Source: Biomphalaria glabrata (Eukaryota > Mollusca > Gastropoda > Planorbidae). From it: DNA of 64,000 nt. Positions 12,039-22,250 of the stretch are shown here, piece after piece. The position numbers and the translations under genes were made by a program. The stretch spans positions 15,398,666 to 15,462,665 of the forward strand of contig NC_074712.1 of the NCBI RefSeq assembly GCF_947242115.1. The letters run 5' to 3'. Position 1 is the stretch's first letter; the number at the start of each line of letters is the position of its first letter. The notes beneath the pieces were generated by a model that was not told where the DNA came from, did no database searches, and worked only from the letters and a program-made list of their open reading frames with translations.

Positions 12039-12256
12039 ATTCTTCCCTAGTGCAATTAGAGTTTTAGAGCATGATATGGGTTGCCTGAGTCAGCCAAGAA
12101 AACCAATGACTTGGTATACCCATCTTTTACTCTATAAATAGTGACTATAGATCTAGATTCTAGATCTATAACTATAATTTTTAAAATAAAATAATTTAAA
12201 TCAAGTTTTAGTTTAATTTTTAAAATTAATTAGATCTAGATCTAGATTCTACTTAC

Positions 12257-12483
12257 TTTACTTTAGATTTTGCTGCAGAATTAAATGAATCTTTGAAAGA
12301 AACGGATGTTAATTCTTTTGATCCTCCAGGAGTAGTGGCAGTGGTTTGGGAAAGAGAAAATATATCTGTGAGCTTGTTATTTTTAGCAGTAGCAGCAGTG
12401 TCAGTGGAACTGTTGTTTGTTAATGAAGTCGAAGTCGAACGGTTTAATTTTAAAAAGCCTGACTTCGGCAATGACCTTGCCAT
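12257..12483 (-). CDS. Candidate first coding exon of the uncharacterised host gene
   Basis: An ATG at 12483 opens a 75-codon frame ending with two bases of a codon at a consensus donor (AAA then GTAAGT at 12256-12251). The sequence is Ser/Thr-rich and low in complexity (starts MARSLPKSGFLKLNRS, contains SLTNNSSTDTAATAKNN), as is common for disordered N-termini. The outgoing phase matches the acceptor phase of the exon at 2209-2072, so the two could join directly (K codon at the junction). Function not recognised. It could instead be the first exon of a separate gene. Confidence 0.5.
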
Positions 12484-12539
12484 ATTAATCCTTTATATTC
12501 CAATGAAAAAACATTGTTCACTTACATGAATGTAACATT

Positions 12540-13303
12540 AATAAATTTGAATTTAATCTCTTAAGTCTATAAGAAATATAGACTATTTTAAAATCTAGAT
12601 TCTAGAATATTATTGTCACTTTGAATAAGACAGACATTTAAAAACAGGAAACGACTGATGAAGTCAATTCAACAACGACTCTTTGTATACAAACACACCA
12701 TAAGTACACACACACAATGTCACAAAACAACACACACTCGTATAACAAGCGCTAATTTTCACAGCAGCCTATGACTTCTAAAAGGGGCTAAAAACATTAA
12801 CAGGATGATAGCTACACTCGAAGACTCCAAAAATAAAAAAATACAATTAATATTAAAGAATCGTTTAATTATTATAATTGGATCTAGATCTATATTGATT
12901 TAGTTGAGCGACTCTGATCGAAGTCAAACGAGAAGGCACATGACATGTACTGAGCAATACAGATTATTATTATTATTTTTGCGGACCGGGCAAAATCCTC
13001 TATTAGTTTTGGATAGTCTGCTGTCCGTCCGTCCGTCAAACTTTAGATCTCAAACGCTAAATGCGATGATAACAATCCGATTTCGACATATTCTTATCAT
13101 GTTTTTGAAAACTAATTTAAAATGCAAATTCAAATAGCCTGCGCTAAAGATTTAGAAAAAAATAGAAACTAACACCACTCGGTAAGGGAGGTCACAAGAA
13201 AACTAGGCCACGTACAACAGGTTCAACCACAATTCGTTCACGACAATAAGAGAAAATTGTTCACACGTCAAATGGTTCACACAACAAACGGCTCACTATT
13301 TGC
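12540..13303. other. Upstream flank of the candidate first exon; moderately repetitive
   Basis: AT-rich flank. The part at about 12960-13135 (GTCCGTCCGTC and following bases) resembles a class of dispersed repeats, but I found no second copy here to prove it. No open frame of note and no clear core promoter. Confidence 0.3.
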
Positions 13304-13683
13304 TCATAGACAAGTGGCGTAGCTAGGGTATTTGATGATCTGTGCGGCAGTTCCTCATGATGCCCTCCAAAAAAAAAAGTTTTTTTTAAACTGCGAACAG
13401 TTTCTCATTTCGAAATAAAGTGCATTCATTATTTAAGCATTGCTATTTCGCAAAGAATCGATTTTACAAAAAGATAATACAAGTAAATCTCACGTGCTTT
13501 CTTGCCGGCAAACTATCGATAATTTTATTGAAATCATTTTTTTCCACTAATTTAATAGAAGAAATAGCCAAATTCATCATCATCATCCTTTGAATTCTTC
13601 ATGGAACATAGAGCCTTACCAAAAATAAGCCACTCTCAACAGTCTCTTTTTTAGTTTTTTGATGGCTTCCCAGCTTTTTCCGG

Positions 13684-14034
13684 TCCTTATCTTATCTTAT
13701 CTTATATGATACAGACTTCCTCTAGTATACTGCGTCGCCACGTTCATTTTGGTCTTCCTCTACGTCTTGTTCCCTGAGGGTTCCACTCTAAGGCCTGCCT
13801 AGATCTGTTGCTGGTATCTTTTCTAAGGGTGTGACCAATCCATCTCCACTTTCTCTCTAAGATCTGCACCTCCATATTTTTCTGCCCACTCATCTCCCAC
13901 AGTTTGGTGTTTTCTACTATGTCGTGCCAGTGTATTTTAAAGATATTTCTCAGGCATCTGTTGATGAAGGTCTTTACTTTTTTGTTGTTGTTGTCGCTTC
14001 AGTTGTTCTCCATGTTTCAGAACCATACAGTAGG
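13684..14034 (-). pseudogene. Antisense LINE C-terminal fragment
   Basis: Read on the minus strand it gives LLYGSETWRTTE, then FINRCLRNIF, then WRWIGHTLRKDTSNRSRQAL and GTRRRGRPK. This is the post-RT region of an RTE-like or related LINE. It ends at 13684 in a (GATAA)n tail preceded by GTCTGTATCATATAA, so the 3' end of the element is present. Confidence 0.75.
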
Positions 14035-14035
14035 A

Positions 14036-14190
14036 AATTGCCAAATTAGTGAGTCGTAAATTTGTCATCGTTGATTGTAAGTATTTCTTCATCAAAGTAA
14101 GTTTGGAAAAACTTCGCTGGCATGTAGCGACACTTACCATATAGTAAAAAAAATATGCGAATTAAGATGGAAATATTCGGGGACTGAAAT
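14036..14190 (-). pseudogene. hAT transposase C-terminal (dimerisation) fragment
   Basis: Minus-strand translation gives SVATCQRSFSKLTLMKKYLQ followed by STMTNLRLTNLAIS. This closely parallels the dimerisation domain of the transposase at 18388-20916 (SVASCERSFSKLKIILTHLR and following). It is cut off where the LINE fragment begins and is the only transposase piece left in this element. Confidence 0.8.
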
Positions 14191-14574
14191 TTTTTTTTTT
14201 ATAAAACTCTAAAGCTCAATAGATTCTTGTTTTGGAAGTTTGGACTTCTGAAGAAACTGCGACAATTACCTGAAGCCCCCAAACAAAATTCGTTTTTGTC
14301 TATGTCACTGGGAGAATCATCGAGATGGCAATTTTTCCTTGTGGCCAATACTTCTTTGAGGCACTGCATGACAATGTACCATAAAATTTTGATCCAGATT
14401 CTAGGTGTTAGGTGTACTTTAGAAAATAATCGAGAAATATTTGCTTTTTATACTTTCTGTATTATTTTGTTTTGTTTTCGTGAGCACTTATGTTGCAATA
14501 AATTCGTTTGTATTTTGTTGGGAATTGTACGTATTCGGTCTCTCATGAATGGATCGTAATTGGTGTGACGATCA

Positions 14575-15409
14575 CCCTTGCCGGGGATTATATTATTAAA
14601 CTTGACAATTCAATGAAGTGAAGAAAGAAACATCTCTCTGTATTTTCTTCCAAACTTCTTTAATAATACTTCTTCAACTTTCACATAAAATGACTTCTCA
14701 ATTCAATAACAACTTGACTTGATACTTCATAAATAAAACTTAAAGATACATGAAACTTCACTTAGTATAACTTCAACTTCAACTAATAAAACTTTAATTA
14801 ATGGACCCGCTAATATCACAAAACTTATAATCATTACTAATCGAGGACTAAGCGAGGACCATCGCTCTACAAGAACTACTACTATGCGAGGACCAAGCGA
14901 GGACCATCGCTCTACAAGAACTACTACTATGCGAGGATCCCGTCTAACTGACTTTCCCCTAATTTATACATTTCTTAATCGTAAATTCCAGAATCATGGA
15001 ACCTTCTCCGATAATTATTTTAGTAGCTTTGACCTTATAGAAGCTGACGTGTGCTATTATGTTCCCTTAAGCTCTTTCTTTGATTGGATACCTAAAATTA
15101 ACTTGTTTACGCTGGACACTTGCGCTGGATTGAACTCGCTTCTAGAAACTGGTCGAAATAGGTCACAGACTCGACTTGTGACACTTGGACAGTAATTTCA
15201 CTCCAGGTTATTTCTTTGATTTTGTTCTGCCAATTATTCTTCAGCTCGTTTGCAATGCCCACGGAGTGCCAGATAATCCTTTAAGAGAAAACGCTTGATG
15301 TCCAAGATTCTCTACAGATAATCTCTCCACATTTCCCCCTCTTGCTTATTTAAATCTTGAGCCTTGTTGTCAGTATTGTTGCCCAGACAAACTTCAAGTT
15401 CCCTCCAAG
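14575..15409. other. Unassigned interior of the hAT remnant
   Basis: About 830 bp without a coding signal. It holds a tandem duplication (CGAGGACCATCGCTCTACAA twice, near 14852 and 14897). It starts near TGTGACGATCACCCTTGCCG, which looks like a repeat end, but I could not find its partner. Confidence 0.3.
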
Positions 15410-15595
15410 CAAGTGAGGTGTGGCTGAGAGGCTAAAACCACTTACGGTTTGGCCACCTTACAAGGGGGCTTGAGTTCGAATCCTGACTACAGCAGTGTTG
15501 TGTTTGCTGAGCGGTCGAAAAACCTTCTCCCTAATACCCCCTCCCTCACTAGTCCACAAAAGAGATTAGACCATTACTAATTAGTAATTAAAAAA
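15410..15595 (+). mobile_element. tRNA-derived SINE (family 1)
   Basis: Pol III-like A box TGGCTGAGAGG near 15421 and B box GAGTTCGAATCC near 15472 lie about 50 bp apart, as in a tRNA head. They are followed by a body with TTGTGTTTGCTGAGCG and ACCTTCTCCCTAATACCCCC. The same body occurs in antisense at 58862-59035. Confidence 0.8.
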
Positions 15596-16064
15596 AAACA
15601 ACACTTTTATAAACGTGTCCATAACCAGTGCATTGAACAATGAAGCAACATCATGTAAGGCTTTACAAAATTGTAAAAGTGAGCTGCCTTCAGAGATGTA
15701 AACAAATCTGGTAACATTTAATTCCAGCTGGTTACATTTAATTTCATTTAAGAAAGAATATAGGACATAACAAATTTCCAAAACAAATAAATGTGTTTAT
15801 TTTTATTTATGTAATTGCAATGTATAGTTTTACTGACAAACTTTGTCCTCGGTTTGATGCCCCCCCCCCCACACTACTTGATGCCTCGTGCGGCCCGCAC
15901 CACCCGCACATAGCAAGCTACGCCACTGTCATAGACTATTCTATCATCTAAAACTGGTTCACACTAAAGAAAAAGTTTGTTAATATCTTGCTCGCACATA
16001 TAACATGTTTGTATTGAAACTACCTGCTAAGAATTTCTGTCTGTAAACTTTTTTTTTTTTTTTT

Positions 16065-16230
16065 TACCAAGGTCGATCTCTCTGTCTGGTCTCCCACTTT
16101 CCATTCTCGGATCAAGTTGAAACTTTTCACCATTATTTCATTCGATGACAACACACGAATCAATAGAAAAAAATAGTTTATCAATTAGTCTTAATAAATA
16201 AATAAATAAATTTAGTTTTGTTCATAAAAT
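16065..16230 (+). repeat. Partial copy of the ~530-bp repeat family
   Basis: Contains TCTGTCTGGTC, CGGATCAAGTTGAAACTTTT and ACAACACACGAATCAAT, which align to the left half of the repeat at 31700-32245. Diverged and truncated. Confidence 0.6.
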
Positions 16231-16640
16231 TTAGTAGGCTAGGAGGAGATAAGCCTTGCAATAATAAGAGATTTAGCCGCGGTTGAACGGTGCCTTCCCA
16301 CTAAAGCAGGGCTGCCAGAGGGTTGTGGCCGCTTTCGAGAGAAATAAAAAAAAAATGACGCCCTCCCCCACTTTTTTTCTAAAAAAATAATTTTCTAAAT
16401 TAACACTGTCAATTTCTGTGGTTTTGCCCTATTACCGACAAAACTGGAGAAGGATTTTTGTGGCTTCTTAATAGAAAACATTGCAAAGTTTAAACTGGAA
16501 ATGATCGAAAAATTCTAGAGGGCAGGGATAGGTTAACGACGTGATTATAAAATGGAAAAAGTAATGCTTTTAAAAAAATGGAATTCAATCCTAAGGTGTT
16601 AAAAAAAAAAGCGCCTTAGGACTGAACAACTCTTTTATTT

Positions 16641-16947
16641 CACTGAGACTTATCCCGCCATACTGAGACTTATCCCGCCATACTGAGACCTATCCCGCCA
16701 TACTGAGACTTATCCCGCCACACTGAGACTTATCCCGCCATACTGAGACTTATCCCGCCATACTGAGACTTATCCCGCCATACTGAGACTTATCCCGCCA
16801 TACTGAGACTTATCCCGCCATACTGAGACTTATCCCGCCACACTGAAACTTATCCCGCCATACTGAGACTTATCCCGCCATACTGAGACTTATCCCGCCA
16901 TACTGAGACTTATCCCGCCACACTGAGACTTATCCCGCCATACTGAG
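16641..16947 (+). repeat. 20-bp minisatellite, 15 units
   Basis: Fifteen near-perfect tandem copies of TACTGAGACTTATCCCGCCA, with scattered C/T variants at the first base. No spacers, so not a CRISPR array. The start and end of the array have no obvious gene association. Confidence 0.95.
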
Positions 16948-17049
16948 GCGACCAAAAGCGCCGTTGGCTTTAGCTAGACGGTTGACTATTTCTATTGACA
17001 GTGACGAATCATTGGACACTGTGCAGCCTAGGTTACCTTCTTTTGTTTT

Positions 17050-17109
17050 TTAGGTTGATGGACATACCAAACGTGAGGTTCCGCACCGATGGCAGTATAT
17101 TATACGTAA
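17050..17109 (+). pseudogene. LINE RT fragment, left of the hAT insertion
   Basis: Translates as MDIPNVRFRTDGSILYVTYG, which matches the segment just before the YADD box of the LINE at 58546-58860 (IRFRSDGNVF). It continues on the far side of the hAT at 21094, so both pieces are one LINE copy. Confidence 0.7.
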
Positions 17110-17192
17110 CATACGGCCAGTGGCGTACCGAGGGGGGGGGGCGACATCCGCCCCGGGCGCCGGAGAGTAGGGGGCGCCAAAATGGGTATTAC

Positions 17193-17260
17193 CAGTGGCG
17201 TCACTAGGCAGGTGCGGGGGGTGTAGTCCGCACCGGGTGACACCCATAAGGGGGTGACAT
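17193..17260 (+). repeat. Second, unpaired hAT-type terminal end inside the element
   Basis: CAGTGGCGTCACTAGG begins here, followed by a GGTGCGGG and GGGTGACACCC palindromic stretch typical of another hAT family. A similar end is at 34882. No matching right end lies before 21085, so it is either a truncated nested insertion or part of a composite subterminal region. Confidence 0.6.
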
Positions 17261-18387
17261 CCAAGTGAAAAAAAAACAACTTTTCAAAAACAGACAACAA
17301 CTTTAAATCTGGCACATATTGCGAACTTATTTACGCAAGTAGAATCTCCTCTCTCTTTTTTTCCGTTCTCTGATTCTCTCTCTCAATATGTTTCTATAAA
17401 TAATTTTGGTTCCATCAAATTAACCAAAACGTTACACCATACTAATTTTACTAGCAAAACATTACACCATACTTTCAGCGGCATGGATCGGAAAAATTCT
17501 TTGATGTATGGAAATGTGTCATCGAGGCTATTGTGATTGTCGCAAGCTCTTGTCGCATTGTGCGATGGTGTAGAAGTTTGCTGTCATTTTTTTTATTCCC
17601 CCTGTATTAAAAAAAAAAATCCGCCTATCGTGTTAACGAGAAAGAGGGACAAGTGCGGTAGGTTAATAAAACATTGATGTGTTGGAGAGTAAAATAAGGG
17701 GTGACAATTGGATACTCTTGAAATAATATATAAAAATGAACTCACATGGCACAGTTGCCAATAACAAATTATTTACAGATAAATCCGGGTAAATTTTTGT
17801 ATTAATTAAAGGAAAAGTAAGTTTTTTTGTTGTTTATTTTGGATAATGTAGAACTATAAATACTAAATTTTAAGCATGCAGATAAAATTAATTATAAATT
17901 AGAATGTATTTAACGTTTGCAACTTCAATCATTGTAATGTAGAATATTTGTAAATATGTATTGAGCAGCTAATGAAAGAAGGTATATTTGAGGATTATGA
18001 TAACAAATATCAAATAAGAGTTATCACATTACAATGTACATTGAAATTGTCATTTTAAAACACTTTAAATTAACTAGTAAATACAGATTTAGATCTGGGT
18101 ATTACACGCTCTATATAGGGGAGAGCACCCATGAATAGGCTATCAGTCTCGTAAATGTTTTGCTAGATTTGTACGGTAAAATATGTCAAATTCCCTATGC
18201 ATTTAAAAGTAAGCGATAATAGGCAGCGATTACGCTGCAGATTAAAGCAGACGCATTTTTGGAAGTGTAACTAATTTGAAAATTTCACATTTATTTTATT
18301 TAATATTGTTTAAAGGTGAACTCTTAATGACAATGATTTGTTTATATTATTCAGGCCATTATTCATAAATATTTGACAAATTTAACC

Positions 18388-20916
18388 ATGTCAAGCAAGA
18401 AATTAAGCGGAGCTCAACAACGCAAAAGAAAACGAGAACAAGAAGCGGATGCTAAAATATCTGGCTTAATCATGCAGCGTATTTTGAAACTGGGACAAAC
18501 AGAAGTTGACGACAAAGAAGAATCTGATATTGATAATGTTGGACAAGAGGCAGTAAATGATCCACCAAGTTGCTATCAACTGGATGACTCTCTGATGACC
18601 TCTGCGATACAATTGCAGCCGTCAAATTCATCTACTCAAACTGCTGAAGCCACTAGTGATAGTAAACAGCGTATGCTCCTTGATTCACGTGATTTTGGTT
18701 ACATTGATTTTGATTCCATTACGGGCTTATCAAACGTAGCAGACAATCTTCGTATGGAGTTGATTTCTCGTGGGCCAGAAGTATTTCAGAACAAGGATGC
18801 TAATTTTGCAGTAAGTGCAGGCCGTTCAATGACTTTAACATGGTTTAAACGTAGTCTTCCCAATGGAGAGGAAGTCAACAGATCTTGGTTGCTTTATTCC
18901 CCTTCTAAAAAGTCAGTGTACTGTTTCTGTTGTGTATTATTCACTTCAACAAGCAGTAACTCTAGATCGTCATTTGAGTTATCTTCTGGATTTTGTAATT
19001 GGCGACACACAGAGAGACTGGGGGATCACGAAAACAGTCCAAGTCATCGAATATCTTTTACTAAATGGAAGGAATTGGAACATCGGATTTCACAAGGTAT
19101 GTTGATTGATATGGAAGTTGAGAAACAAATTCAAAATGAAAAGCAGAAATGGCGTGAAGTGCTGAAACGAATTCTGGCTTGCATAAAATTTCTAGCTAGC
19201 CAAAATTTGGCTTTACGTGGTCACTGTGAAAGTCTTGCTGAAGATGATACCGAATGTTACAATATAGGAAATTTCCTGGCCACAATGAAGCTAATTGCTC
19301 AGTTTGATCCATTATTATGAAGTCATCTACAGCATTCTAAAAATGTTCCGGGTTCAGTTTCATATCTGTCACCAAGAATTCAAAATGAATGTATCAGTCT
19401 TCTTGCATCTACTGTCAGAAAGCAGATACTCTGTGATATTCGACGAAACAAATATTATGGACTAATGCTAGATTCAACACCTGATCTAGCACACCGGGAA
19501 CAGTTATCAGAAGTTATTAGGTTTGTTGATGTTAATTTCAAAACCAAAAAAGTGACCATCAAAGAATCTTTTCTTGGTTTTATTCAGCTTCATGCAAAAG
19601 ATGCAGCAACACTAGAAAATGTTATTGTTGAACAGTTGCAAGCAGACAACCTTCCTATAGCTGACTGTCAATCTCAGTATTATGATAACGCAGCTGTAAT
19701 GGCAGGAGAACTGTCCGGACTCCAACAAAGAATTGCCATTCGAAATCCTCAAGCATCGTTTGTTAATTGTAACAACCATAGCTTGAATTTAGCTGGATTA
19801 CATGCTGCAAAACAGGATCCAGTTGTTGTTACATTTTTTGGTACAGTTGAGAAAATTTACGTTTTTTTCAGTGCTTCAACTGTTCGATGGGAGAAAATGA
19901 AAGAATTGCTTGGAATTACATTGAAGAGAGAATGTCCAACACGCTGGAGTGCAAGACAAGATGCGGTGAATGCAATCCACGAACAGTTTGATGGATTTTT
20001 ACAGCTGTTAGAAAACCTGTATGAAGATGGTACTCAAACTAGTGAGACTCAGAATGATGCATACAGTTTGCTTCAAAATGTGATGAATTTCAATTTCATC
20101 ACTCTACTTGATTTCTGGCATGCAGTTTTGTCAAAAATTGACCGGATTCAAAAACGACTGCAAGATCCATCAATGAATTTCCATGACGCAGCACTGGATT
20201 TAGAAGGACTGCAGCAACTGCTAAGTAGCATTCGAGAAGATGTTTGCATCACTGCAGTTAATGCAGCTAAAGTTCTGTGTGAAAAATTGGGAATTATGAT
20301 AGAAGGAAGAATTAAACGTCGAAAACAGATGCCTGGTGAAAATGCTGGTGGTGCAGGACTCGCTGCGGTTGAAGAAATAACTCGCATTATGAAATGAGTT
20401 ATTGATAGACTAATCCAGGAGATGACAACACGATTTGGTCGTCTGAAGACGTTAGATGAAAAGTTTGAATTTCTATTCAACATCAGCAAATTGTTTGCTA
20501 ATGATACCTCTAATGATATTCAACAGCACTGTGCTACGCTGGCTGACTTTTATAAAACTGATATCGATGGAACTGAACTGTTCGTAGAAATCAGTGACTG
20601 CAGTATGTTGCTAGATGCTACCCCAAGCAGCCCATTAGAATTACTTTCATTTATTATTTCATATGGCAATGACATATTTCCAAACTTGCGAATTGCTTTG
20701 CAAATAATGCTGACAATCTCTGTGTCAGTTGCTAGCTGTGAGCGTTCTTTTAGTAAACTAAAAATCATTTTAACTCATTTGAGAGCTTCAATGAGTCAGG
20801 AGCGTCTGTCAGACTTGGCATTGCTAAGCATAGAAAAGGAGCTGGTCGAAAGAATTAATTTTGATGATGTCATTGACAACTTTGCTAGTGCAAGATCACG
20901 AAAAGTAGTTCTATAA
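18388..20916 (+). pseudogene. hAT transposase (ZMYM1/DUF4371-type), two in-frame TGA codons
   Basis: A single reading frame of 842 codons is open from ATG 18388 to TAA 20914-20916 apart from TGA at 19318 (codon 311) and TGA at 20395 (codon 670). Order: basic N-terminus (SGAQQRKRKREQE); TTF-type zinc finger region, about residues 135-230, with SVYCFCCVLF and GFCNWRHTERLGDHENSPSH; DUF4371-like/RNase H-fold region to about 500, with GLMLDSTPDLAHREQLSEVI; and the C-terminal hAT dimerisation domain at about 750-820 with SVASCERSFSKLKI. A related family is domesticated in vertebrates as ZMYM-like proteins. Both stops fit CGA-to-TGA transitions (inference from the flanking codons). No frameshift seen, so inactivation appears recent. 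Confidence 0.9.
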
Positions 20917-21093
20917 GAAATGGCTAATGTTGCTTCAGATTGTTCATTAACTTTGTTTACAAGAAAAAAAATTAATTTATTGATTGGTGATTGTTTTAAT
21001 GCAAATATAGATTACGCATACTAATAGGGGGGGGCGCCAACAGACTATGCCGCCCTTGGCGCCTGGCACCCTCGGTACGCCACTGCATACGGC

Positions 21094-21262
21094 ACCTGGT
21101 CTCCCATACAAGAATTACAGAGATGATTGCTACTGAGTTGCTCTATGCGGACGATTGCAATCTTCTTGCACACTTCGAACAGGAGATTCAACCTGCCGGC
21201 CATGAATTTACTGAGGCTGCTGCCTCGTTTGGTCGTCTTCAATATAAAACTAAAACAAACAA
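21094..21262 (+). pseudogene. LINE RT fragment, right of the hAT insertion
   Basis: Resumes the LINE interrupted at 17109. It gives TWSPIQELQ, then after a +1 shift MIATELLYADDCNLLAHFEQ and EFTEAAASFG. YADD is the RT catalytic motif. The same motif context appears at 58670-58700 (ITELLYADDCALLAHNEHDI). Confidence 0.8.
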
Positions 21263-21720
21263 GTCACCAGAATTCAATTCTTTATTGTAGATGACATTTT
21301 AATGTTAATCCATCATTTGCCCAAGCGCAGCCAAAGGGGGTTTGTGTTGAAAACCTCCCCTTCAGAGAGTTTTTAGTTTTAAAACGGCCTCTAAGCGGGT
21401 TTTGAGGATACCACCCACCTATGTCATATAAAACTAAAGCAAACTACAGTCACCAAACTCTATAAGCATATCCAAGGGGTGTTTTTGAGTTTCTCCCCCC
21501 CCCATTCATGTGGTTTTGACGATAAAACTCCCCTTTGCGATAAATAATCTAAAGCCAAATTTCAAGAGCGTAGCCAAGAGGGGTTTTGAGGTTAACCCTC
21601 TCTTTTCCAACAAAAGGAAAATCAGAGCTGCAATTATTACATTTCATGAGCGAAGCCAAAATGGGTTCTGTGGTTACTCTCCCGCTTCCAATAAATACTA
21701 AAGCAAAAATATAATTACCA
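21263..21720 (+). repeat. Degenerate tandem blocks, ~115-130 bp each
   Basis: Four loose units each contain a GCG(C/T/A)AGCCAA or GCATATCCAAG motif, then a GGGGTTTTGAG-like run and a C-rich run followed by AATAAA/ATAAA (near 21325, 21465, 21570 and 21650). Similarity is low but the order repeats. Unknown family. Confidence 0.5.
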
Positions 21721-21908
21721 TTTTCTACCAGTCTCTGAGCTCCTTTAATAAAGTGCAGCTAATACAGGGGCGTATCTAGGAATTTTCCATCGTTTGGGGG
21801 CCAGGAGGCACTGGTGGATCCAGAACTTTGGAGTGGGGGGGCGACTTTTTTCCAAACCCTAACCCTAACGCCCAGTAAACCCTAACCCTATGCATAAACG
21901 TGCGTACA

Positions 21909-21944
<36 letters not shown>

Positions 21945-22043
21945 GATATATGAGAATAAAATAAGACTGTTTCTCAATCTTCGCGAAAAAAAAAAACAGT
22001 CTTTCTCTTGCAAGCTTGGGGGTCTGGGAGAGCGCTGTAAGCT

Positions 22044-22250
22044 TCTTCAGTGGGGTTCGGGGCGAAGCCCCGACGTCAAAAGCGTTTTCTTGCATTTTTC
22101 ACGGCTGAAACGCATTCTCCTGACATCTACAGCTTATTATTCATCAGTGAGGTTCGGGGCGAAGACTCGACGCTAAAAGCGTTTTTTTGCATTCTTCACT
22201 GCAATAACGCATTCTCGTGCCCTACAGCTCATTATTCATTCTATTATAAA
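22044..22250 (+). repeat. ~105-bp tandem duplication
   Basis: Two diverged copies of a unit containing GGTTCGGGGCGAAG, AAAAGCGTTTT(T)TTGCAT, ACGCATTCTC and CAGCT(T/C)ATTATTCAT. No coding signal. Confidence 0.75.

Larger units (their letters stand above)
8862..12116 (+). mobile_element. CR1/Jockey-like LINE copy, carrying four later insertions
   Basis: The DNA matches the intact LINE at 46799-49528 almost throughout: 8862-9210 corresponds to about 48320-48670, and after interruptions 10956-12116 corresponds to about 48680-49420. It is 5'-truncated within the RT and broken by stops and indels, hence inactive. Insertions inside it: a hAT (9282-10955), a sense LINE tail (11216-11306), an antisense LINE tail (11532-11591) and a LINE 3' end with 18-bp TSD (11816-12038). 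Its 3' end stops near the GTTGCCTGAG motif before the usual tail. Confidence 0.85.
13312..15928 (-). mobile_element. hAT transposon remnant with perfect 8-bp TSD
   Basis: TCATAGAC at 13304-13311 and 15929-15936 is a perfect 8-bp TSD. The ends are AAGTGGCGTAGCTAGGG (left) and AGCTACGCCACTG (right), inverted repeats apart from the first bases. Inside are an antisense hAT dimerisation-domain fragment near 14036-14190, an antisense LINE end at 13684-14034, a 45-bp tandem duplication at about 14846-14937 and a SINE at 15410-15595. The transposase is almost entirely lost. Confidence 0.85.
17118..21085 (+). mobile_element. Nearly complete hAT transposon with 8-bp TSD
   Basis: Perfect 16-bp terminal inverted repeats (CAGTGGCGTACCGAGG at 17118-17133, complement at 21070-21085) are bounded by a perfect 8-bp TSD, CATACGGC, at 17110-17117 and 21086-21093. 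The element is 3968 bp long and carries one transposase gene at 18388-20916. A second hAT-type left end, CAGTGGCGTCACTAGG, lies 75 bp inside at 17193 without a partner. A likely 5' UTR intron runs from the donor at 17817 (AAAAGTAAGT) to the acceptor at 18354 (TTATATTATTCAG). Confidence 0.93.

Noticed and set aside
12293-12529. Plus-strand frame across 12.3-12.5 kb
   Set aside because: It lies antisense to the candidate first exon, which has a better donor and phase match.
14575-15400. Possible solo LTR starting TGTGACG
   Set aside because: No partner end, flanking duplication or second copy found.
16300-16340. GCAGGGCTGCCAGAGGG as a transposon end
   Set aside because: No inverted partner or target duplication.
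16641-16947. Tandem array considered as a CRISPR
   Set aside because: Units are contiguous with no spacers; eukaryotic minisatellite. The same holds for the other arrays.
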